A program made the translations under genes and the position numbers. Below, piece by piece: positions 17,554-24,012 of a stretch of 60,786 bases of DNA (the first letter of the stretch is position 1; every line of letters starts with the position of its first letter). The DNA is from Aeromonas bivalvium. Lineage in GTDB: Bacteria; Pseudomonadota; Gammaproteobacteria; Enterobacterales; Aeromonadaceae. The DNA is taken from NCBI RefSeq assembly GCF_000819765.1, contig NZ_CDBT01000004.1:10403-71188 (forward strand). Reading direction: 5' to 3'. The notes under the pieces were generated by a model that did no database searches, was not told where the DNA came from, and saw only the letters and a list, made by a program, of their open reading frames with translations.

Positions 17554-18381
17554 TCACTCATACCTCGCCGCTTCCCAAGCGTGTATCGCCTGCTTGCGGG
17601 TCTCGCCCCAGTGATAGCCGCCGAGTTTGCCGTTTTGCTGGATGACTCTGTGGCAGGGGATCATCAAGGCGACGGGGTTGGCGCCCACCGCCAGCCCCAC
17701 GGCGCGGGCGGCCTTGGGGTTGCCGACGGCGTTTGCCACCTGGGCGTAGCTCACCACTTTGGCTGGCGGGATCTCGAGCAGCGCCCGCCAGACGCTGATC
17801 TGAAAGTTGGTGCCGCTCACGTGCAGCGAGATGGGGCGATCCGGCGTCTTGCTGCCATCGAACATGGTGTGGATGACGCTTTGGGTGCGTGAGGGCGCTT
17901 CTCGCAGCTCCGCTTCGGGCCAGCTGTGGGCGAGGGCGCTCAGCGGCGTTTGTGGGGCCTGGTCATCGAGAAACGAGAAGTTGCACACCCCCCGCGGGGT
18001 CAGGGCGACGAACGCCTGGCCGAAGGGGGTGTCGTGCACCCCGTGATCGATGACCAGCCCGGCCCCGCGTTGCTTGTACTCGCCCGGCGTGACGGCTTCG
18101 AGCTGCACGAAGTGATCGTAGAGCCGCGAGCCGCTGCTCAGGCCCAGGGTGTCGGCCACCTCCAGCAGGGAGCGCGATTCGTGCAGCAGCGCCTTGGCCC
18201 GCTCCAGGGTCAGCACCTGCAGGTAGCGCTTCGGTGTCACCCCGGCCCAGCGGCTGAACAGCCGCTGGAAGTGAAAGGGGCTTAGGTGCACATGCGCCGC
18301 TATCTCGTCCAGGGTGGGCTGGTGCGCCACCTGGCTTGCGATAAAACGGATGGCATCACTGATGCGGGCGTAATCAGACAT
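17554..18381 (-). CDS. AraC-domain / methylated-DNA-protein-cysteine methyltransferase (Ada-like, no Zn domain)
   Basis: 275 residues. Residues 1-105 form an AraC-type double helix-turn-helix (LDEIAAHVHLSPFHFQRLFSRW...), and about 110-275 the O6-alkylguanine-DNA methyltransferase fold with the acceptor cysteine in IPCHRV (Cys243) and the upstream QISVWRALLEIPPAKVVSYA block. E. coli Ada has an additional N-terminal domain (Cys38) that takes methyl groups from phosphotriesters; it is missing here, as in many Ada-like proteins. So the alkylation signal for activation is unclear. Direct reversal of O6-methylguanine/O4-methylthymine is the expected activity. The SDR gene lies 51 bases upstream on the same strand. 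Confidence 0.9.
   Translation of the reverse strand: MSDYARISDAIRFIASQVAHQPTLDEIAAHVHLSPFHFQRLFSRWAGVTPKRYLQVLTLERAKALLHESRSLLEVADTLGLSSGSRLYDHFVQLEAVTPGEYKQRGAGLVIDHGVHDTPFGQAFVALTPRGVCNFSFLDDQAPQTPLSALAHSWPEAELREAPSRTQSVIHTMFDGSKTPDRPISLHVSGTNFQISVWRALLEIPPAKVVSYAQVANAVGNPKAARAVGLAVGANPVALMIPCHRVIQQNGKLGGYHWGETRKQAIHAWEAARYE
17556..17838 (-). repeat. Direct repeat, copy 2 (inside the intact Ada-like gene)
   Basis: Partner of 16118-16400. This copy is the 3' end of the full-length gene. Recombination between the copies would delete the GNAT segment and leave one hybrid gene. Confidence 0.85.
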
Positions 18382-18432
18382 AAGGCGCTCTCACGATAAG
18401 GTTGCGGTCGCAGGATCTTGGGGGCGACAAGG

Positions 18433-19197
18433 TCATGTGCGACAAATAGATACCCCACCATCGGCCAGCAGGGCAATGCCGGTGGTAAAGCTCGATGCAT
18501 CGGACGCCAGATAGAGGGCCGAGCGGGCGATCTCCTCCGGTTGGGCCAGGCGCTTGAGGGCATGCATATGCTGCACAAAGGCGAGGCTTTCCGGCGTATC
18601 GGTAAAGGCCCGTCCCATGGGGGTGTCGGTTCCCCCCGGCAGCAGGGCGTTGACCCGCACCCCTTGTGCCCCGAACTCCGCGGCCAGCACCTGGGTCAGA
18701 CCGATGAGGCCCGCCTTGCTCGCGGCATAGGCCGCCATGCCGGGCAGCCCCAGGGTATGGCCGACGAAGGTGGAGGTAAAGATAAGGGAGCCGCCCCCGC
18801 GTGCCTGCATGGCGGGGATCTGGTACTTGGCCCCCACAAAGGCGCTGGTGAGGTTGGTATCCAGGGTCTCATGCCACTGTGCCAGTGCCATCTCCTGTAC
18901 GTTGCCCGGCGCGCCCGTGGTGCCGGCGTTGTTGAAGGCGACATCGAGTCCGCCGAAACGGGTCAGTGCGAGATCCACCAGGGCGCGGGCGTAAGTCTCG
19001 CTTTTCACATCCCCCGCCAGGCTCACTGCCTGGCCCCCCTCATGGCGGATCTCCTCCACCAGCGCATCCAGCTCGGGCTGGCGGCGGGCGCCGACGACGA
19101 CGCTGGCCCCCTCCCGAGCAAACAGGATGGCGCTGGCGCGACCGATACCGGAGCTGGCGCCCGTGATGATGGCGACCTTGTTGGACAGTAATGACAT
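18433..19197 (-). CDS. Short-chain dehydrogenase/reductase (SDR)
   Basis: 254 residues. Classical SDR: TGASSGIG cofactor motif at about 13-20, NNAG near 88-91, the Y-A-A-S-K active site (AAYAASKAGL), and NALLPGGTDTPM after it. The acidic/basic pattern after strand two (GARR) suggests NADP preference, an inference. Substrate unknown. The open frame extends upstream to 19275, but ATG 19197 has GAGGGAA at the right distance and starts directly before the Rossmann fold. It precedes the Ada-like gene by 51 bases on the same strand, so the two may be cotranscribed. Confidence 0.88.
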   Translation of the reverse strand: MSLLSNKVAIITGASSGIGRASAILFAREGASVVVGARRQPELDALVEEIRHEGGQAVSLAGDVKSETYARALVDLALTRFGGLDVAFNNAGTTGAPGNVQEMALAQWHETLDTNLTSAFVGAKYQIPAMQARGGGSLIFTSTFVGHTLGLPGMAAYAASKAGLIGLTQVLAAEFGAQGVRVNALLPGGTDTPMGRAFTDTPESLAFVQHMHALKRLAQPEEIARSALYLASDASSFTTGIALLADGGVSICRT

Positions 19198-19617
19198 GGC
19201 AGTTCCCTCGCGTGATGTGCATGGCGCCGGGTGGTGACGTTCATGCAGGGTTGGCAGACAAGTGGATGGGTTCAACCCCCTCCTGGTTCAAACCTCCTTT
19301 GGTTCAACCCTCCTTTGGTTCAAAGCTTTGGGGGGGTCGAAAGCACTGTTGGTTTGAAAGCACTATGGCGGCGAACCTTCGTCACGACGACCCGGATCTT
19401 GCTCACTTGTGCCATCGGCGATGGGCCATCACGGCATCGGGAGATATCAGCGTTTTATGAAGGGAGTGGGAAGGGAGCGGGAAGGGAGCGGGGCTGTGGC
19501 GCTGCTTTCCCAGGTGGTGGTGACCTGGGTTTGCAAGGGCAGGGCATGGAAAACAGTGCCACCGGTGTCGGTGGCACTGACGCAAAGCCTGGTGGGATAA
19601 CGCTCTTTTAGGGGTTA
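19198..19617. other. 420-bp intergenic region between the SDR gene and the marR operon end
   Basis: Holds the 16-bp repeat array (upstream of SDR) and a perfect 11-bp hairpin CAGTGCCACCG / CGGTGGCACTG at 19554-19579, with a GTGT loop and no T-tract. The hairpin sits just after the last gene of the marR operon on the - strand. No gene recognised. Confidence 0.5.
19269..19332 (+). repeat. Tandem 16-bp repeat, four units
   Basis: Units begin GGTTCAA at 19269, 19285, 19301 and 19317. Units 2 and 3 differ at one position (GGTTCAAACCTCCTTT / GGTTCAACCCTCCTTT); unit 1 is slightly diverged and unit 4 keeps only the first half. Non-coding, about 70 bases upstream of the SDR start. Confidence 0.8.
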
Positions 19618-19989
19618 TCAGGCCAGGGCGGGGCTGGATGTGGCGGCGCAGGGCAGGGCGGCCAACTGTGCAAGGTGCTCGCGCAGGCAGACACCGGCGC
19701 CGGTGGCGTTGACCGTCTCGAAGTAGTCGTGCCAGCCCGATGCGGCTATTCCCTGGACGAGGGCCTCGATGGCTGCGGCATCCGGCCCGCGCCAGATGGC
19801 GAAGAAGAGGTGGGGCGCACCATGGAGGGTGGCAGCATCGGTCTCGCCCAGGGCGATGGGCTCCACCCCGAGGGCGGCGAGGTTGGCCATGCCTGTGCCA
19901 ATGGCCTCGAAGAACTGCTGACGGGCCGTCTGGCTCAATGCCAGCCAGGCGGGAGTGGGGGTGTAGAGCTCTGCCAGATAGTGGGTCAT
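19618..19989 (-). CDS. Conserved small protein of unknown function
   Basis: 123 residues, soluble, rich in Ala/Leu, with WLALS...QQFFEAIGTGMANLAALGVEPIALG-type helix-turn-strand composition and FFAIW / GWHDYFETVNATG later; the pattern suggests a small alpha/beta (dimeric ferredoxin-like) fold. I do not recognise a function. The longer frame reaches 20091, but ATG 19989 overlaps the stop of the AlkD-like gene by four bases (ATGA) and has AAGGAA upstream, so translational coupling sets this start. Confidence 0.7.
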   Translation of the reverse strand: MTHYLAELYTPTPAWLALSQTARQQFFEAIGTGMANLAALGVEPIALGETDAATLHGAPHLFFAIWRGPDAAAIEALVQGIAASGWHDYFETVNATGAGVCLREHLAQLAALPCAATSSPALA

Positions 19990-20768
19990 AGGGGTTCCTT
20001 GGAGAGTTGGCCCTTGCGCAAGGTGCGCAAGGCGCGTTGACAAATCCGGGTTGTCGCGGGGCAGGGGCTTTCGCGAGACCAGCGCGCGCAAAGATCAGTG
20101 ACCCACTGTGGCCTGTCTTTGCTCGCATCGTTCAGCCAGTTGGCAACGGAGTCCTGCACATAGGGGGCGGGATCGGCCTTGAGGGGCTCGAGCAGCATCA
20201 GGGCCTGCTCCGGCGCTTGTCGCAGGGACGCAAGATGGGTACACCAGACGCCGCGGGGCCGGGTCGCTTCGCTGGCAAAGCGTCGCAGCCGCTCGGACGG
20301 CTCCGCCGTCCAGGGCACCAGGGCGGCAATGGCCGCCTCGAGCTGCGCGGCAATGGTCGTTCGCATTGCGAGCCAGGCCCACTCGCGCACCCCGAAGTGC
20401 GGGTCATCGGCGAGGGGGCGAATGAGGGCCAGGCGCTCGCTGAGCGACAGCTCCTCGCTCGCGCCCACCATGAAACAGGCCCAGCCCCGCACGGTATCGG
20501 AGGGATGGCGGCTGAGCGCCGCAAGATCCCTCGTGCCGTTCTCGGCCAGGAGCAATCTGGCGGCCAGTGCCATGCGCCGGGTAATGCCCTCCCCGGATGC
20601 GGCGTGCATCGACGCCAGCGCCTGGGGCCCGAGCGCAGGCCGGGCGCACTGCATCAGGGCGGCAAAATCCACCGCCAGGCATTCGGTCAGGTTGCTTGCC
20701 TCGATCTCTCCCCGGTTGAGCTGGGCGAGGCGTGAGGGGGCGATATCCGTGATGCGGCTGCGTGTCAT
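19986..20768 (-). CDS. DNA alkylation repair protein, AlkD-like HEAT-repeat
   Basis: 260 residues made of HEAT-like helical pairs. Diagnostic stretches are FGVREWAWLAMR, PSERLRRFASEATRPRGVW and DPAPYVQDSVANWLNDASKD, matching AlkC/AlkD-type glycosylases, which remove bulky N3- and N7-alkylated purines. Catalytic residues cannot be assigned with confidence from sequence alone; a DNA-binding HEAT protein without glycosylase activity is the alternative. It overlaps marR upstream and the small gene downstream by ATGA in both cases. AGAGGAG precedes the start. The nearby Ada-like gene supports an alkylation-damage theme. Confidence 0.8.
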   Translation of the reverse strand: MTRSRITDIAPSRLAQLNRGEIEASNLTECLAVDFAALMQCARPALGPQALASMHAASGEGITRRMALAARLLLAENGTRDLAALSRHPSDTVRGWACFMVGASEELSLSERLALIRPLADDPHFGVREWAWLAMRTTIAAQLEAAIAALVPWTAEPSERLRRFASEATRPRGVWCTHLASLRQAPEQALMLLEPLKADPAPYVQDSVANWLNDASKDRPQWVTDLCARWSRESPCPATTRICQRALRTLRKGQLSKEPL

Positions 20769-21295
20769 GGGTGCTCCTCTGTAACAGCCTCAGTGCAGCC
20801 TGCCCGGGATGAGATGACGTTGAGCCAGGCCCGCTTGAGCAGGGCGCTCAGGGTCTCTCGCTCTGCCTGATCGAACCCGGCAAACAGGGAGCCTATCCAC
20901 TGGCTGTGCTCATCGAGCAGGTGCTGCGCCAGGGCCTGGCCCTGCTCTGTCAGGCGCACCGAGATCTTTCGCCTGTCCTGGCTGTCGCTGTGGCGAGCCA
21001 GCAGGCCGTCCCGCTGCAGCCCGTCGAGCAAGCCGGTGATGGTGGCCCGTGTGACCCCTGCCTTGACGGCAAGCTCGTGGGGAGCCAGCCCTTGTGGCAG
21101 GTCGCGCAGCAAAAACAGCAGCACGAACTTGCCTTCGGAAAGGCGGTGAGGGGCCAGGCGCGCCGCGCACGCCTGATCGATGGCAGCGGCGAGGGTCAGC
21201 ACCTCAAAGCAGACGCGTATGTTTTCGGTGTCCGCGTGGCCGCGGCGCTCTGCATCCTCAAGCAGGGCGAGGTGTTTCTGTTCCAGCGTGATCAT
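20765..21295 (-). CDS. MarR family transcriptional regulator
   Basis: 176 residues. Winged helix-turn-helix with LAPHELAVKAGVTRATITGLLDGLQRDGLL (recognition part near 75-105) and the wing motif DSQDRRKISVRLTEQG, flanked by dimerisation helices. The open frame extends to 21346, but that portion runs through a perfect palindrome that is most likely its operator, so the ATG at 21295 is chosen. The Shine-Dalgarno is weak. First gene of a three-gene overlapping operon with the AlkD-like gene; probably autoregulated. Inducer unknown; Cys residues are present but do not match the OhrR pattern clearly. Confidence 0.85.
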   Translation of the reverse strand: MITLEQKHLALLEDAERRGHADTENIRVCFEVLTLAAAIDQACAARLAPHRLSEGKFVLLFLLRDLPQGLAPHELAVKAGVTRATITGLLDGLQRDGLLARHSDSQDRRKISVRLTEQGQALAQHLLDEHSQWIGSLFAGFDQAERETLSALLKRAWLNVISSRAGCTEAVTEEHP

Positions 21296-21322
21296 GGTGG
21301 TGAGGTCTCGAATGATTTTGTA

Positions 21323-21345
21323 TGGCGCCATACTATATGGCGCCA
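21323..21345 (-). promoter_or_regulatory. Palindromic operator in the marR promoter region
   Basis: TGGCGCCATA CTA TATGGCGCCA: perfect 10-bp arms and a 3-base centre, 28 bases upstream of the marR ATG. A TATAGT lies inside it on the - strand, a plausible -10. Size and placement are typical of MarR autoregulatory operators. Confidence 0.75.
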
Positions 21346-21473
21346 ATCAAATGATCAACCACGCAAGAGTGCGACCCGAATGATCGATGGCAATGGGGCG
21401 CGGGTGTGTGGCGATGGGGGCTTTGCAAGAAAAAGCCTTGCAAGAAAATCGGCCATCTTTGGCCGTCATTCCC

Positions 21474-21479
21474 TATAAT
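21474..21479 (+). promoter_or_regulatory. -10 element for the LRR-kinase gene
   Basis: Perfect TATAAT, 75 bases before the ATG. No clear -35; upstream are two direct TTGCAAGAAAA copies (21423 and 21439) and a GGCCA...TGGCC hairpin that could bind an activator. Confidence 0.45.
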
Positions 21480-21553
21480 GCCCCTCCTTTGTGGCCCGGG
21501 GGAGTGCCCCGCAGTGAGCCACCGCAAGCCCGAATCTTGATAGAGACGATCCC

Positions 21554-22924
21554 ATGCATACCCTGGAACAGCTGCGCGCGGGCGAACTGCTTGGCGCCCG
21601 CCACCTCAAACTTGCTGAAAACCTGACGGTGTTCCCCCCCGAGATCTTGAGCCTCAAGGAGACCCTGGAGGTGCTGGATCTCACCGGCAACCAGCTGAGC
21701 GAGTTGCCTGACGAGCTGGCCGAGTGCAAGAAGCTGCGCATTATCTTCTGCTCCGAGAACAACTTCACCGAACTGCCCCAAGTGTTGGGGCGCTGCCCCG
21801 CGCTCACCATGGTGGGCTTCAAGGCCAGCCGCATCGCGACCGTCTCGGCCGCCTCCCTGCCCGCCAGACTGCGCTGGCTCATTCTGACCGACAACGAGAT
21901 TGAGTCGCTGCCCGGCGAATTGGGTCAGTGCATTGATCTGCAAAAGCTGATGCTCTCGGGCAACCGGCTACATGAGCTTCCCGAGACTCTTGCCGGTTGC
22001 CATCGTTTGGAGCTTTTGCGCATCGCCGCCAATCGGCTGGAGGCACTGCCCGAGTGGCTGCTCGACTTGCCACGTCTGTCCTGGCTGGCCTTTGCGGGCA
22101 ACCCCTTCTGTGATGAGCAGGCGTGCCTGAACGGCACATCGGTGTTCACTGCCGAGATCCCCTGGCAGGCGCTCTCACTGGGGGGTGTGCTCGGGGAGGG
22201 GGCGTCCGGCGTCATTCATCGCGCCGAGTGGGCGAGGGCCGAAGGGGCCGGGGCGGTGGCGGTCAAGCTCTTCAAGGGGGCCGTCACCAGCGACGGCCTG
22301 CCCCTGAGCGAGATGGGGGCGTCCCTGGCCGCCGGTCGCCATCCAAACCTGGTCGGGGTGATGGGGCGAGTGAGCGATCATCCCTCCGGCATCCCGGCAC
22401 TGGTGATGCCCCTGATAGATCCCACCTTCGCCACTCTGGCGGGGCCCCCGAGCCTGGACTCCTGCACCCGGGATGTCTATCCAGCGGATCTCAACTTTAC
22501 CCCGGCCCAGGTGATGGCCATGGGGCAGGGGGTGGCGAGCGCCGCCCGGCATCTGCACGAGCGGGGCATCCTGCACGGCGATCTCTACGCCCACAACCTG
22601 CTGTACTCCTTGCAGCCCGCGATGCCTCACTCGCCGCAGGAGGCTTCGGGCCGGGTGCTGCTCGGGGACTTTGGCGCCGCCTCCTGCTATGACCGCGCCG
22701 ATGAGGTGTTGGCCGGGCGGCTGGAGCGCCTGGAGGTACGGGCCTTTGGCTGCCTGCTGGCCGAGCTGCTGGCGCGCTGTGATGGAGGGGATGCCAATCT
22801 GGATGCCCTTCATCGTTTGGCCGGGGATTGCGGCTTTGAGGCGCCCTCCCGGCGACCCGCCTTCGCGCAGATCCTGACCCGGCTGACAGAGATGACGACA
22901 AGCCAGCCTGGGGTCGTGGCCTGA
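21554..22924 (+). CDS. Leucine-rich-repeat protein kinase
   Basis: 456 residues. Residues ~15-205 are about seven short LRRs (LxxLxLxxNxLxxLP), a bacterial plant-like type. From 208 on there is an atypical Ser/Thr-kinase domain: glycine loop LGEGASGV (213-220), VAVK with Lys238, HGDLYAHNLL (341-350) in place of HRDLKxxN, and GDFGAA (371-376). The catalytic Asp and DFG Asp are present; Lys of the catalytic loop is replaced by Tyr and the Arg is missing (non-RD). No signal peptide or membrane helix, so it is probably cytosolic. Target unknown. Composition matches the chromosome. LRR-kinase fusions are known in some proteobacteria but their role is obscure. Confidence 0.87.
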   Translation: MHTLEQLRAGELLGARHLKLAENLTVFPPEILSLKETLEVLDLTGNQLSELPDELAECKKLRIIFCSENNFTELPQVLGRCPALTMVGFKASRIATVSAASLPARLRWLILTDNEIESLPGELGQCIDLQKLMLSGNRLHELPETLAGCHRLELLRIAANRLEALPEWLLDLPRLSWLAFAGNPFCDEQACLNGTSVFTAEIPWQALSLGGVLGEGASGVIHRAEWARAEGAGAVAVKLFKGAVTSDGLPLSEMGASLAAGRHPNLVGVMGRVSDHPSGIPALVMPLIDPTFATLAGPPSLDSCTRDVYPADLNFTPAQVMAMGQGVASAARHLHERGILHGDLYAHNLLYSLQPAMPHSPQEASGRVLLGDFGAASCYDRADEVLAGRLERLEVRAFGCLLAELLARCDGGDANLDALHRLAGDCGFEAPSRRPAFAQILTRLTEMTTSQPGVVA

Positions 22925-23058
22925 GGGGGCCTGCCCCGGTGTGAGTCCCACTGGCTCCTTCCAAGTCTTGTCTTGCACAGGGGCGGGATCATGGGGCTTG
23001 CGCCACTTAGGTGAAGTTGTGATAGTGATGCACCATTGCAGATGACGAGAGGAAGATG

Positions 23059-23706
23059 ATGGAAGCGGCGTTTTGGCATCAGAAGTGGAAAGAGAACCGG
23101 ATTGGCTTTCATCAGGCAGATTTCAACCGCTGGCTGCAATCCTGGTGGTCGGCCCAGCTAGGGAGCGACCCCGTGCTGGTGCCCCTTTGCGGCAAGTCCC
23201 GGGACATGCTCTGGCTGCGTGAACAGGGGCATCCGGTGGATGGGTTCGAGCTCTCCGAGCTCGCCATTACCCAGTTTTTTGACGAGAACAAGCTGAGTGC
23301 AGAGAGAAGCGAGGTGGGCCCATATCAGTGCCACCGCCACGAGGATCTGCGCATCTATCAGGGGGATTTCTTCGCCGCCCCCGAGCTGGGACGGCGTTAT
23401 CGCCTGGTCTATGACAGGGCGGCCCTCATCGCCTTGCCGAGCGCCATGCGCCGCCAGTATGCCGCCCTGATGAGCCGCCTGGTGGAGGCGGGGGGGCAGG
23501 TGTTGCTGGTGACCCTCGAGTATCAGCCAGAGCAGCAGCAACAGCCGCCGTTCTCGGTGGGGGAGATGGAGGTGCGCACCCTGTTTGAGCGCGATTTTGG
23601 TGTCGAGGTGCTGGGCCGGGCGACGGAGCTGGATCACCCCAGGGTGCTCTCGGGGCAGCTCTCCTATTTCGACGAGGTGGCTTACCGGCTGATCCGCCGT
23701 GGCTGA
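23059..23706 (+). CDS. tpm: Thiopurine S-methyltransferase
   Basis: 215 residues. SAM-dependent methyltransferase of the TPMT family; bacterial members methylate thiopurines and oxyanions of selenium and tellurium. Landmarks: FWHQKWKENRIGFHQ at the N-terminus, VLVPLCGKSRDMLWL (SAM motif I), VDGFELSELAI and YDRAALIALP. Two adjacent ATGs exist (23056 and 23059). The second is chosen because GAGAGGAAG is then five bases away and because relatives begin M-x-x-x-FW. A single gene, with its own upstream space. Confidence 0.92.
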   Translation: MEAAFWHQKWKENRIGFHQADFNRWLQSWWSAQLGSDPVLVPLCGKSRDMLWLREQGHPVDGFELSELAITQFFDENKLSAERSEVGPYQCHRHEDLRIYQGDFFAAPELGRRYRLVYDRAALIALPSAMRRQYAALMSRLVEAGGQVLLVTLEYQPEQQQQPPFSVGEMEVRTLFERDFGVEVLGRATELDHPRVLSGQLSYFDEVAYRLIRRG

Positions 23707-23820
23707 GGGGCGTCTGCGGGTGGTCCCGAACGGTGAACGTGCTGCGCGTGAGCTTACAAGAGGTGGAAGCCGTGATCCCGATCGGCAAACGGACAGCTTC
23801 CTGGCTCTTTGCTACCTCTT

Positions 23821-23834
23821 TTGATGTAGATCAA
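23821..23834 (+). promoter_or_regulatory. Perfect FNR box
   Basis: TTGATGTAGATCAA matches TTGAT-N4-ATCAA exactly. A TAAGAT hexamer at 23856-23861 places the predicted start near 23869, which puts the box centre at -41.5, the class II activating position. Confidence 0.75.
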
Positions 23835-23868
23835 CCGGCCTCTGCCGGGAGGGGGTAAGATGGACTCG

Positions 23869-24004
23869 TTTCTCAATCACTGCTGGCATCGACCTGGTCG
23901 CGTGCCGTCCAGTGTCTGATTTTCACGCTCATGTTCACGTTTGGCGGCTCTTGCCGTCTTTATGGTGGTATTTCCAGCCGGCCTCTTTGGCCGGCTTTTT
24001 CTTT
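23869..24004 (+). ncRNA. Candidate FNR-activated small RNA (FnrS-like arrangement)
   Basis: From the predicted start to a strong Rho-independent terminator is about 135 bases. The interval holds no convincing protein gene and lies between the converging tpm and peptidase genes. E. coli FnrS is likewise a ~120-base RNA switched on by FNR at a class II site and ended by a U-rich hairpin; I see no primary-sequence match to it, so homology is not claimed. A competing reading is a 19-codon peptide starting at ATG 23860, which has a GGAGGGGG Shine-Dalgarno but would begin before the predicted start site. RNA ends are predictions. Confidence 0.5.
23976..24004. terminator. Strong intrinsic terminator
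   Basis: AGCCGGCC / GGCCGGCT stem, TCTTT loop, followed by TTTTTCTTT. On the - strand AAAGAAAAAGCC precedes it, so it may also end the peptidase gene whose stop is at 24013. Confidence 0.88.
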
Positions 24005-24012
24005 GAGGCGCA

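Noticed and set aside
17169..17892. Small + strand frames between the GNAT gene and the Ada-like gene
   Set aside because: They either cover the hairpin or are antisense to the Ada-like gene, and lack Shine-Dalgarno sequences.
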